This document shows positions 45,056-53,968 of a DNA stretch of 64,000 nucleotides, piece by piece. A model generated the notes under the pieces. It was not told where the DNA came from. It was given only the letters and a program-made list of their open reading frames with translations, and searched no databases. The first letter of the stretch is position 1; each line of letters opens with the position of its first letter. This DNA is from DT-110 sp030148525 (GTDB taxonomy: Bacteria > Bacteroidota > Bacteroidia > Chitinophagales > Saprospiraceae). Where the stretch lies: assembly GCA_965227445.1 (NCBI GenBank), contig OZ245751.1, positions 3,038,001-3,102,000 on the forward strand, read 5' to 3'. The translations under genes and the position numbers were made by a program.

Positions 45056-45092
45056 AGAGCGTCGGGCGTCGGGCGTCGAGCGTGGAGCGTCG
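45056..45092. repeat. GGCGTCG-type tandem array
   Basis: Five imperfect 6-7-bp units (GAGCGTCGGGCGTCGGGCGT and on) lie in the spacer between two convergent genes. The rest of the spacer is pyrimidine-rich CTCTTxxGTCTC units. Confidence 0.6.
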
Positions 45093-45202
45093 AAACCAAG
45101 GGACTAGAGAGCCCGAAGAGAAATCTCTCCAGTCTCTTTATTCTCTTCGTTCCCTTCAGTCTTCCCATCCCGCCGGAGGTGGGAAACCCCAAACCCCAAA
45201 CC

Positions 45203-46426
45203 TCAAACCTCAAACCTGAATTTCACCCCCGCATTCACCTGAATACGCTCCAGCAGGGCCTCGCCCATGGCGGAGGCGGGAGTTAGCGAACCAAAGGTTT
45301 CAGGCAGCTTGTCTTTGGCGAGGCAAACGGCAGCTTCGGCCAGCATTTTCGAGGTGGATCCGTAGCCGGGATCGCGGTCGCCTTTAATACGGCTTTTCAG
45401 CAGGGTTCCATCCGGCAGGATACCTACCTGATCGTATACCCAAAAGCCGGTTTCGCGCGTCTTTTCGTCGGGGCCCTGCCCGGGTTTCGGTGCAAACCAA
45501 TCCAGTAAACGTTTGGCAAAGGAACCCGGCTTAGCTTTCATTAAAATGCCCAGTGGAAGGCTGGTTAGCCATCCTTTTAGCCGACCGCTGGCTCCCCTGC
45601 CCGTCAGGGTGACTTCTTCGTAACGAAAATCTTTGCCGTAGGGGTACCTGCGCAGGGCATGACCACGGCGAACAATCTTGGTATTGATGGCCGCCATCAC
45701 GAAGGGGCAAGTCCAACTCCCAAAATCCTCATCGTAGGCAACGGTACGCAAATCGGGTTGGTCGGGGCCGAGCTGCTCTCCCTCCGAATTTAGGCTATAA
45801 GGATTGAATAAAGTACCATAAATGGATTTGTCGGCTTCGGCCTCCGCCAGCACATTGGTCAAACTTGCGATCGTTCCCCCACTAACCCCCCCTTTGGCAG
45901 CTTTTACCCCGGTCTTAATGTGCCGGCAATAAGTCTGGTAGTGCTCCTGCGCTTGTTTTTGCAGCCAAAAAACGCCCATATCCGAAGGGATGGAGTCGAA
46001 TCCACAACAGTGGACGATCTTCAGCTTTTTGGCGGAAGCCTCCTGATGATAAGCATCGATCATCCGACGGATCCAGGGTACTTCGCCTGTGAGGTCACAG
46101 TAATTGGTTTCCGAACGCACACAAGATGCCACCACCTCCGAACCGTAGGTCGCGTAAGGCCCTACCGTGGTACACAACACCCTGGTTTTTTGCGTAAGCG
46201 CATCCAGAGAGGCCGCATCCAGCGTATCAGCCACCTCCAGCGGAATATCCTGGTTGCCCAGTTCAGCGCGCACGCTTTCCAGCTTTTCCTGATTGCGGCC
46301 CGCCATCGCCCAGCGCAGGGAATCGCCCACTCCGTATTTTCCCAGCAGGTATTCCGCCACCAGGCGTCCGGTAAATCCCGTGGCTCCCAAAACCACCAAT
46401 TCATAAGGTCGATCCGTCGTATTCAT
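45203..46426 (-). CDS. Saccharopine dehydrogenase-like / trans-acting enoyl reductase family protein
   Basis: The 407-residue protein has an N-terminal Rossmann fold with LVVLGATGFTGRLVAEYL near residue 12, then CTTVGPYATYGSEVVASCV and YCDLTGEVPWIRRMIDAYH. HCCGFDSIPSDMGVF near 150 is typical of the family. Relatives act on polyketide or lipid intermediates in mycobacteria, while the generic label is saccharopine dehydrogenase NADP-binding. The reaction here is not known. The stop codon is formed by a GAGGTTTGAGG heptamer repeat. Confidence 0.82.
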   Translation of the reverse strand: MNTTDRPYELVVLGATGFTGRLVAEYLLGKYGVGDSLRWAMAGRNQEKLESVRAELGNQDIPLEVADTLDAASLDALTQKTRVLCTTVGPYATYGSEVVASCVRSETNYCDLTGEVPWIRRMIDAYHQEASAKKLKIVHCCGFDSIPSDMGVFWLQKQAQEHYQTYCRHIKTGVKAAKGGVSGGTIASLTNVLAEAEADKSIYGTLFNPYSLNSEGEQLGPDQPDLRTVAYDEDFGSWTCPFVMAAINTKIVRRGHALRRYPYGKDFRYEEVTLTGRGASGRLKGWLTSLPLGILMKAKPGSFAKRLLDWFAPKPGQGPDEKTRETGFWVYDQVGILPDGTLLKSRIKGDRDPGYGSTSKMLAEAAVCLAKDKLPETFGSLTPASAMGEALLERIQVNAGVKFRFEV

Positions 46427-46750
46427 GTATTCGTCTTTTTAAGAAAATGTGAAACTGGTGCCTACCCTGGTCTATAAATGACTGAATATCAAAACATAAC
46501 GTTGCAATCAACATAGGGTGCCAGGTAGTATACGGGGCTAACGGTCCCTATACCTTATTCCAACTACCCTATACCTAAAAAACAAAAGGTAACCGATTTT
46601 TTCACTATACCTGATGACCTTTTCAAAGAATGGGCGATACAGAGTAAATGGCAATCGTAATTTTTAATTGACAATGCTTACTAGATCAGGATCACAACTA
46701 AAAATTAAACATTAATAATTAAAAACTCCCTGAACCTTGGACCCTGGCTT

Positions 46751-46899
46751 TAACCACTAAAGTGGTTTGGTATATGATTGGATGATTCAACACCACAGCT
46801 GAAGCTGTGGCCTTAATCATGGACCTTGGACCTTGGCTTTAACCACTAAAGTGGTTTGGTATATGATTCTGTGATTCAACACCACAGCTGAAGCTGTGG
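46751..46899. repeat. Double-hairpin repeat, tandem copies B and C
   Basis: Copies start at 46751 and 46840 (89-bp period). Each has ACCACTAAAGTGGT and CCACAGCTGAAGCTGTGG, joined by the spacer GTTTGGTATATGATT and followed by CCTTAATCATGGACC. Confidence 0.85.
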
Positions 46900-47010
46900 C
46901 CTTAATCATGGACCGTGCATGCCTGCCGAACGTATGCCTTGGCGTAGGCAGGGATCGTGAGCCGTTTCAACGCCCTACGGAGTCTGCTCTTTCAAAAACA
47001 CATTGCATGG

Positions 47011-47032
47011 GCGCGATCCGGAGGATCAGCGC
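47011..47032. repeat. REP palindrome, GATCC variant
   Basis: GCGC-GATCC-GGA-GGATC-A-GCGC shares stem and loop with the 18120 palindrome and, by covariation, with the RAYT-flanking REPs. Confidence 0.65.
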
Positions 47033-47093
47033 TCCTTTTCAATCCGTCTGCCGTAAGCCGTAAGCCGTGAACCGTGAACCTTAAACCTGCTAT

Positions 47094-49733
47094 ATGAAAC
47101 CGTATACACTACTCCTGATGTTTACTTTACTGTATTGCCTTTCGGCAAAAGGGCAAGCCGACCTGGCAGATGCCACTCAGATCAATCCTTTCATTGGTGA
47201 TGATCTGGCGACCAAACGATTTCCCAAAGCTGTATCGAACAGCAAAGGGGAGATCGCGGCCATTTGGTCGGATGATCGCAACGGCCGTCACCAACTCTTC
47301 CTACAGTTTACCGATGCCAGTCGAGACTTAGTTGGCACCAACATTAATCTTACCCCGGGGGAAGAGATTGAGGAACGGGAATACGACCTCCTGGCACTTC
47401 CCGACGATAATTTCCTGGTCACCTGGAGTAGTGGTGAATCCTTTAACTCCACTATCAAATACGCTATTTATGCGCCGGATGGCACTATGGTGATGGCTCC
47501 GGTAGAAGTGGAAAATGGCCCGGACGACCGGGGTTCCCGCTACCCGGCCATCGCTATGTACGATGAGACGACCTTTGTAATGAGTTTCGTGCCTTACCGA
47601 TTCAGTGAGGAGACCATCGATGTGCAATTATTCAGTACGGCGGGCGGGGCCGTCAGCGATCGCGTATCCCTGGATACGCTTACCGGATCCGGTGATTTTG
47701 AGTTCAGCGATGTGCTGGTGACGGCAGATAAACAGATTCTGGTGGCTTTTCAACGGCCCGTGGGTTTTATCGATAATAATGTCGGTTATGCCCTGCTAGA
47801 TACTGATTTAAATATCCTGCGTCGCAATCGGCGCCTTAATCCCACCAATGGCGAAGCCATTCACCCCTCCTGCGTAGAAGTGCCCGACGGGAATCTGGCC
47901 GTATTTTGGCTGGACTTTACCGACGCTTTCGGAGGAGAGACCTATGGTCAATTGATCGAACCCGATGGCGACCGGGTAGGTACTGCCAAACGCATCGGAC
48001 TGAACGACGGACAGGTCATTTCCAATCAATACCCCTGGCCGATCCGCAACGGAGACCGCCTGGCGCTGTCTAATTTTCCCGCAGTAAATAAATTGACCAC
48101 CCTCAATGATGACCTCGAACCATTAGCCACCATCGACTTTGAAGGATTCCGATGCTATCCGGTAGCCATGGGTAATGGTTACGGAGCCGTATTTCCTCAA
48201 GGATTGCGTTTCGCGACAACCTTCGCCAGCACCCAGTTTGTCGTGCTCCAACGCAATGACAATGAATACCAACTCAATACCGACGAGTTCAGTTTCGGGG
48301 AACGCTTCCGGGAATGGGCCTTTCGGGAGGATGGTACCGGCGTGGTACTATGGACCAACATTCAAAACGGAGATGAAGTCACGCTGGGTCAGCGAATGAA
48401 CGGTGCCAATGAACGAGTGGGTGACCCCTTCGTAGTGAGCACCGGCTCCACCAATGGCCATAAAATTGCCCTCGCCGATAACGGTTCTTTCGCTATCTTT
48501 TATCAGGAATTTGAGGACTTTATGACCTTTTATTACCTGGCCTTCTTTGATGGGGCCGGCAACCTCATCAGAAGGCGTCCGATGGGCGACACCGGAGGTA
48601 CCGCCGTTCTGGAAGACTCTCGGGGTGTAGAATACAACCCTGCCAGTAATCAGTATTTATTCTGGGCTCGTGAATTCAATAACGAAGTGAGTCAATTACG
48701 GGTACGCCGTACCACTATATCCGGAGACTTTGTCGGATCTGCCCGTACGGTTTTATCCGAAGGAGGTATCGGCACCTTCCGCTGGGTGGTACGCGATAAC
48801 GGCGAATATGTAGTTGCCTACCGAAAGCTGGATGGCTTTAGCGACCAAGATGTTTTTCTCGCAGTGCTGAGTCAGAACGGACAATTACAAACCGGCCCTT
48901 TTCAGTTTAACGAAACGGATGATATTGTAGCAAATAATTCCCACGAAATCTGGGAGAGCTCGAACGGTACGATTTGGGCGCGCTATCAATACGATGGCAA
49001 TAATGTCGGGCCCGATCAGCTTAGCAGTCCCGTGGTGTTCCGTTCTTTCTCACCGGAAAACGTGCTGGGCAATGAAATACTCATGGATCGCAACGGGAAC
49101 ATTCGCGACCGTTTCAGCTACCGCAACGGGCTTTGGTTCTGGGTCGAACGCTCGGGCGATATTTACCAGCGTCGCTATTCTCCGACCCTGGACACCTTCA
49201 GCGAACGTCTGTTCATTCCGGAGGCCGATCTGAGACGGGATTTTCAATTTATACGCCAGGGCAACGAAATGACCATCCTGTTCCGCGAAGCCCGTACCCC
49301 CGGCCGTAATTACGACCTCTTCCGCTTCGTCACCACCGACCATGATCAGGACGGATTCTTCGATATCCTCGATTGCGACGATGCCTCTCCCACCGTTTTC
49401 CCCGGAGCTGCTGAGATCATCAACAACGGCATCGATGAAGACTGCGACGGGCGGGACTCCACACAAATGACCACCACTACCATTGAGCCATTCGGTTCGG
49501 AGGTACTAGTGTATCCCAATCCGGTAAGTGATATCCTTCGAATTCAGACAGATCCATCGATCTCCTACCAGGCTATTTTGCGGGATATGCTGGGCCAGAC
49601 CGTGATCCAGGAAACCAACTCCAACACCTTAAATCTGGCCTATTTGCAACCGGGCATCTATACACTGGAATTAAGGCGATTGGATAAGCGCGGACGATAC
49701 GTATCACGGGTCGTCCTTACTTCGAAAAGGTGA
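47094..49733 (+). CDS. T9SS-secreted protein with MopE-like calcium motif, paralogue 1
   Basis: In this 879-residue protein a signal peptide (LLYCLSAKGQ) is followed by a large beta-rich region of repeated DGxFxVxW-like strands, propeller-like in character. At about 748-780 is the MopE-type motif DHDQDGFFDILDCDD...PGAAEIINNGIDEDCDG. The last 80 residues form a type IX sorting domain (VYPNPVSDILRIQ...LQPGIYTLELRR). It is exported by T9SS and probably surface-attached. A paralogue follows 330 bp downstream. The function is unknown; the fold suggests adhesion or ligand binding. Confidence 0.82.
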   Translation: MKPYTLLLMFTLLYCLSAKGQADLADATQINPFIGDDLATKRFPKAVSNSKGEIAAIWSDDRNGRHQLFLQFTDASRDLVGTNINLTPGEEIEEREYDLLALPDDNFLVTWSSGESFNSTIKYAIYAPDGTMVMAPVEVENGPDDRGSRYPAIAMYDETTFVMSFVPYRFSEETIDVQLFSTAGGAVSDRVSLDTLTGSGDFEFSDVLVTADKQILVAFQRPVGFIDNNVGYALLDTDLNILRRNRRLNPTNGEAIHPSCVEVPDGNLAVFWLDFTDAFGGETYGQLIEPDGDRVGTAKRIGLNDGQVISNQYPWPIRNGDRLALSNFPAVNKLTTLNDDLEPLATIDFEGFRCYPVAMGNGYGAVFPQGLRFATTFASTQFVVLQRNDNEYQLNTDEFSFGERFREWAFREDGTGVVLWTNIQNGDEVTLGQRMNGANERVGDPFVVSTGSTNGHKIALADNGSFAIFYQEFEDFMTFYYLAFFDGAGNLIRRRPMGDTGGTAVLEDSRGVEYNPASNQYLFWAREFNNEVSQLRVRRTTISGDFVGSARTVLSEGGIGTFRWVVRDNGEYVVAYRKLDGFSDQDVFLAVLSQNGQLQTGPFQFNETDDIVANNSHEIWESSNGTIWARYQYDGNNVGPDQLSSPVVFRSFSPENVLGNEILMDRNGNIRDRFSYRNGLWFWVERSGDIYQRRYSPTLDTFSERLFIPEADLRRDFQFIRQGNEMTILFREARTPGRNYDLFRFVTTDHDQDGFFDILDCDDASPTVFPGAAEIINNGIDEDCDGRDSTQMTTTTIEPFGSEVLVYPNPVSDILRIQTDPSISYQAILRDMLGQTVIQETNSNTLNLAYLQPGIYTLELRRLDKRGRYVSRVVLTSKR

Positions 49734-49780
49734 TTACTGAGATCCCCGCCTTCACTGCGTTACGGCGGGCAGAAAAGGCA

Positions 49781-49946
49781 GAGGTTGAGGCTGAGGCTGA
49801 GATTGAGGCTGAGATTGAGGCTGAGGCTGAGGCTGAGATTGAGGCTGAGGTTGAGATTGAGGCTGAGGCTGAGATTGAGGCTGAGATTGAGGCTGAGGTT
49901 GAGGTTGAGGCTGAGGCTGAGGTTGAGGCTGAGGCTGAGATTGAAA
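49781..49946. repeat. GAGRYT hexamer array
   Basis: There are 27 exact-length units: 15 GAGGCT, 5 GAGGTT, 7 GAGATT, then two decayed units. All differences fall in positions 4-5. Opposite-polarity hexamers (CCTTAA, CCTGAA, CCTAAT) follow at 49960-50015. The array separates the two T9SS paralogues. Confidence 0.9.
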
Positions 49947-50063
49947 TTCAGGTTCCTTAAACCTGATCATGATCCTAAATCTAGACCTTAACCTGAACCT
50001 AATCCTGAACCTCCTCATAATTAAACCTTAAAAATTAAGAACTAATAATTTAAGATCCCTGCT

Positions 50064-52694
50064 ATGAGAACCTATACCCTACTCTTCGCTTTGTTCCTTT
50101 GTTTTTTGGCGAAAGCCCAGCAACCCTTACCCGATGCGCTGCGCATTAATTCCTATATCGGGGATCGCCTGGCCGAAAAGGACCATCCCCGGGCGTTATC
50201 CAATGATCAGGGGCAGACGGTCGTCGTCTGGGAAGATACCCGCAATGGTACCCCGGAGCTTTTTGCTCAGGTATTGGACGTGAACCGCAACCGGGTGGGA
50301 TCGAACATCAACCTGACCCCGGGCGAGATCCCCGAAGACGAGGAAGTGGACCTGACCTATTTTCCCAACGGGGATTTCCTGGTGGCCTGGAGTTCGGATG
50401 AGAGTACCCTGGGAAAAATCAAATACGTTGTGATAAAACCGGATGGCACCCTTGACGGGGACATCCAGGAATTACCTGAGGCCGAAGAGGATCGGGGAAG
50501 TAACTACCCGGCGGTAGCCGCCGTCAGCGACACCTCTTTCGTTATGGCCTTTGTTCCCTACACCATTGGTGGCGATAAGCTACAAATACAGGTCCTGCAC
50601 CGGGAAAACGGTGCGCTAACCGAACGGGTGACCCTGGATAGTACCAACTCCACTTCAAATGACCTGGAGTATCCGGATGTAGCTGTTTCACCGGAAGGTG
50701 ATCTTTTGGTCGTGTATCAACAGTCACCCAGCTTTTCACGTACCAACATCCGGGCCATCGTTTTTGATCAGGACGACGATAATCCCAGCACCAACATCCT
50801 GGGTCGCATTAGTGAGGTGGAAGACAAAGGGCAAAAACCCTCAGCCCTGGCGCTGAACAATGGCACATTTGTAACCATTTGGCTCGACGAACGCGACAAT
50901 AATCGGGGTGATGTATACGGACAGTTACTGTCGGATAAGGGTCTGATCGGGGAGAATCAGAAACTGGGTACCATGGGCGGTTTTATCAACAGTAACCGGT
51001 ATCCACGGGTAGCTACCGATGGGGAAGAGATCGCCGTTACTCAGGTGACCTCCGCCACCTCCATGGGTATTTTCGACGAAGACCTAGACCAGAGCGGATC
51101 GAGAACCATTTCCCGGGAAGAGCCCTTTCCGGTCGTACTGAATAATAGTTTTGGCACGGTTTTTCTGAAAAACGTGCTCGGCAGTACGGGAAACTTCCAG
51201 GCCCCTCTCGATCGCATTATCATCGAACGTAATACTACCGCAAAGCAGGTGAATGACGATACGAATAGCAGTAATGATAGGTTTGCAGGTTACGAAATGG
51301 CACCCGATGGTTCGGGTATTATACTCTGGCAGGATTACCTAGATCAGGAGTATACCATTTTTGCCCAGCGGGTATCAGCCCAAAATGAGCGGGTGGGGGA
51401 TCCCATTGTGGTGGAAGACGAACCTTCCAGTGGCTTCAGAATCGCCATTGCCGACGATGGCTCTTTTGCCATTTTCTACTACATCAACGTCAATATGGAG
51501 AGTCGTCTTATCATCCGGTTTTATGGCCCCAACGGCAACCTGCGGAATTCCCGTCAGGTGGGTGCCTACGGCGGCACCGCGAATTTCGGCAAGACCCGGG
51601 GACTCACCTATAATCCGGTCACCAACCGGTACTTCTACTGGCACTACGAAAGTGACGGGGTCGATTCGTGGCTCGATGGCCGCCTGTACGACCTGAGTGG
51701 TTCGGTCGTACAATCAGACGTAGAGTTTCTGAGAGAGGGCGGTCAGAGCTTTTACAACTGGGCCGTGCGCGATAATGGCGATTTTGTAGCGGTCTATCTC
51801 GACTACTCCGACATACCGAATTACAACACCAAATACCTGGTGATCGATAAGGACCTGAACCTGATTACCCCACCAACCCGATTGAACAGCACCTACGGTT
51901 CCGTTGATAACGACGATGCACATGCGATTGCTCTGGGCGACAATGGTCGTGTACACGCCATTTATCGGTCTGAAGAAACCATTAACGGCATCGAAGGGCC
52001 CATTGTCGTGCGCAATATCGGTTCCGATAATGCTCTGAGCTCCGAGCGCTACCTGGATGCACCGGGCGACCTGCTAAGCCAGACGGTGCATCAGGGGCAA
52101 CTTCGACTGTGGTCGGAAGACGAAGATGCCATTTATGAACACCGCCTGAGCCCCACTACCCTACAGGGCACCTCCGAACTGCTGTTCGAAGCCGCTCCTT
52201 TCCAGGAAGGCTATCGCTTTGAACGTCATGGAGGCTATTTGTCGGTACTGTTTAAATCCATCCGGGAGCCAGGCAGAAACTACGACCTATACCGTTACCT
52301 CGCCCGGGATTCCGATCAGGACGGTTACTTTGATTTCCGCGATTGCGACGATGCCTCGGCAAGTATTTACCCCGGCGCCCAGGAGATCATCAACAACGGC
52401 ATCGACGAGGACTGCAATGGCCAGGATTCCACCCAGATGACTACCAGCACGCTGGAACCCTTAGGTGCGGAGGTACATGTATTCCCCAATCCGGTACGGG
52501 ATGTATTGAATATTCAGGTGGAAGGTACCATTTCTTACCAAGCCATCTTATGGGATATGCTGGGGCGACCAGTACGCCGGGCCGATAACCCGACTTTTTT
52601 CAATCTCGAGAGGCTGAATCCCGGTATGTACAACCTGGAATTGATACGACTGGATACCCGGAAAAGGGTGGTAAAAAGAATAATTATTCAATAA
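50064..52694 (+). CDS. T9SS-secreted protein with MopE-like calcium motif, paralogue 2
   Basis: The 876-residue protein is collinear with the gene at 47094: signal peptide ending LAKAQ, INSYIGDRLAEKDHPRALSNDQG against INPFIGDDLATKRFPKAVSNSKG, the same propeller-like body, the MopE-like motif (DSDQDGYFDFRDCDD...NNGIDEDCNG, about 748-780) and the sorting domain VFPNPVRDVLNIQ. Divergence is greatest in the body and least at the two ends. It is a tandem duplication product, and both copies look intact. Confidence 0.82.
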   Translation: MRTYTLLFALFLCFLAKAQQPLPDALRINSYIGDRLAEKDHPRALSNDQGQTVVVWEDTRNGTPELFAQVLDVNRNRVGSNINLTPGEIPEDEEVDLTYFPNGDFLVAWSSDESTLGKIKYVVIKPDGTLDGDIQELPEAEEDRGSNYPAVAAVSDTSFVMAFVPYTIGGDKLQIQVLHRENGALTERVTLDSTNSTSNDLEYPDVAVSPEGDLLVVYQQSPSFSRTNIRAIVFDQDDDNPSTNILGRISEVEDKGQKPSALALNNGTFVTIWLDERDNNRGDVYGQLLSDKGLIGENQKLGTMGGFINSNRYPRVATDGEEIAVTQVTSATSMGIFDEDLDQSGSRTISREEPFPVVLNNSFGTVFLKNVLGSTGNFQAPLDRIIIERNTTAKQVNDDTNSSNDRFAGYEMAPDGSGIILWQDYLDQEYTIFAQRVSAQNERVGDPIVVEDEPSSGFRIAIADDGSFAIFYYINVNMESRLIIRFYGPNGNLRNSRQVGAYGGTANFGKTRGLTYNPVTNRYFYWHYESDGVDSWLDGRLYDLSGSVVQSDVEFLREGGQSFYNWAVRDNGDFVAVYLDYSDIPNYNTKYLVIDKDLNLITPPTRLNSTYGSVDNDDAHAIALGDNGRVHAIYRSEETINGIEGPIVVRNIGSDNALSSERYLDAPGDLLSQTVHQGQLRLWSEDEDAIYEHRLSPTTLQGTSELLFEAAPFQEGYRFERHGGYLSVLFKSIREPGRNYDLYRYLARDSDQDGYFDFRDCDDASASIYPGAQEIINNGIDEDCNGQDSTQMTTSTLEPLGAEVHVFPNPVRDVLNIQVEGTISYQAILWDMLGRPVRRADNPTFFNLERLNPGMYNLELIRLDTRKRVVKRIIIQ

Positions 52695-53129
52695 CCCTCG
52701 AAATGGTCATCTGAACGATTCGGTAAAGACACAGGACCCCTACCACTAGACATTTTTTATTCGGGGTTCGGCTAACGCTCACCCCTTTTCTGATAATCAA
52801 TGACTTAAGCCCACTGAGCGATAGTCGAAGTGGGCTCAAAAAAGAGTTTTGTCTAGTGGTATGCACAGGACCGATTCAACGGAAAAGAAGGGTCAGGGAA
52901 AACAAATTTCGCATCATGGTGAATAGGTGTTTGAAAACGAAGTGAAATTTAAAAAATATATTTTTACTGAACGTGAGATTGGGCTTAAATAATATCGTAA
53001 AGTGCAGCTAATCAAGGCCCAACCTTTCAGTCTGGTCACTCTGATCTCTTTACTCTCTTCTGTCTCTAAGTCCCTCCCTCTCTTCCACTCTTCAGTCTAA
53101 ATTACTAGCTTACGCAAAAAGCAAAAGCT
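52695..53129. other. Spacer with a small TA-flanked element and pyrimidine repeats
   Basis: No gene. It contains the element at 52741-52861, an AT-rich stretch, and pyrimidine-rich CTCTT/GTCTC units (53037-53100) before the cyanophycinase-like gene. Confidence 0.6.
52741..52861. mobile_element. 121-bp MITE-like element
   Basis: It has 12-bp perfect terminal inverted repeats TACCACTAGACA and TGTCTAGTGGTA. The outer TA pairs may be the duplicated TA target. Two inner hairpins are GGGGT...ACCCC and GCCCACT...AGTGGGC. There is no coding capacity and only one copy in the window. Confidence 0.6.
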
Positions 53130-53966
53130 ATGATCTTGCGTAACCTTTTGACCGTGCTGTGCATTTGTGTCATTTTCACCCTTTCAGCTCAAACGACCGG
53201 CCCGGAAAACGGTTCACTGGTGATTGTCGGTGGCGGCGGAGCCACGGATCCTATTTTGGAAAAATTTATTGAACTGGCCGGTGGACCGGAGAATCACCTG
53301 GTCGTGATCCCCACGGCGGCCGGACGCGACAGTTACGATCAGAACGCCGGTATTGCCGACCGTCTGCGGGGACTGGGTGCCGAAAACGTGGTTGTATGGC
53401 ATACCAATGATCGCGAACAGGCAGATGATGCCTCCTTCACCCAACCACTGGCTGAAGCGGAAGGCATCTGGTTCGGTGGTGGCCGGCAGTGGCGATTGGT
53501 CGATGCCTATGCCGGCACCCGGGCCGAAGAAATCTTTAACGAACTATTGGAAATGGGTGGCGTCATTGGCGGGTCCTCCGCCGGCGCGTCCATTCAGGGA
53601 TCCTATCTCGTCCGTGGTGATACCGATAATAATCAAGTGATGATGGGCGATCACGAAGTGGGCTTTGGATTTATTAAGAACATTGCCATTGACCAGCACG
53701 TGTTGGCGCGCAACCGCCACTTTGATCTCTTTGAGATCCTCGATGCCAAACCCGGCCTGCTCGGTGTGGGCATTGATGAAAAGACAGCCATGATCGTTCA
53801 GGGTGATGTTTTTGAGGTGATGGGGCCAAGCTATGTATTAGTGTACGATGACCAATTCTGGTCGCGGGAAGGCAGTGACCTCAAAAAACTACCCAAAGCC
53901 AACCGGCTTTTCTACTTTCTTCGGGAAGGTGACCGCTACGATATGCGCAAGCGGGAGAAACAATAA
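53130..53966 (+). CDS. Secreted cyanophycinase-like serine peptidase (S51)
   Basis: The 278-residue protein has a signal peptide (VLCICVIFTLSAQ), the catalytic-Ser motif GGVIGGSSAGASIQGS (about residue 149) and FGGGRQWRL with the conserved Gln, as in cyanophycinase and aspartyl dipeptidases. IDQHVLARNRHFDLFEIL is also typical. Family members release beta-Asp-Arg from cyanophycin, but a secreted Bacteroidota form may act on other isoaspartyl peptides. Its stop is 2 bp from the convergent gntP stop. Confidence 0.85.
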   Translation: MILRNLLTVLCICVIFTLSAQTTGPENGSLVIVGGGGATDPILEKFIELAGGPENHLVVIPTAAGRDSYDQNAGIADRLRGLGAENVVVWHTNDREQADDASFTQPLAEAEGIWFGGGRQWRLVDAYAGTRAEEIFNELLEMGGVIGGSSAGASIQGSYLVRGDTDNNQVMMGDHEVGFGFIKNIAIDQHVLARNRHFDLFEILDAKPGLLGVGIDEKTAMIVQGDVFEVMGPSYVLVYDDQFWSREGSDLKKLPKANRLFYFLREGDRYDMRKREKQ

Positions 53967-53968
53967 AA

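Larger units (their letters stand above)
46427..47093. other. 667-bp spacer packed with repeats
   Basis: No gene. In order: an AT-rich inverted repeat (46658-46726), two tandem double-hairpin repeats with an 89-bp period (46751-46899), a CCTGCC...GGCAGG inversion (46920-46954), a GATCC-type REP (47011-47032), and a CCGTAAGCCGTGAACC-type array (47046-47085) ending just before the next start codon. Confidence 0.75.

Noticed and set aside
46751..46899. Possible CRISPR-like direct repeats
   Set aside because: There are only two tandem units, the spacers are themselves repeats, the units are palindromic pairs found singly elsewhere, and no cas gene is near.
49730..50018. Frames encoding Glu-Ala, Arg-Leu and Gln-Pro repeats over the hexamer array
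   Set aside because: All result from a 6-bp repeat open in several frames; there is no separate start context. I keep only a small doubt for the Glu-(Ala/Val/Ile) frame.
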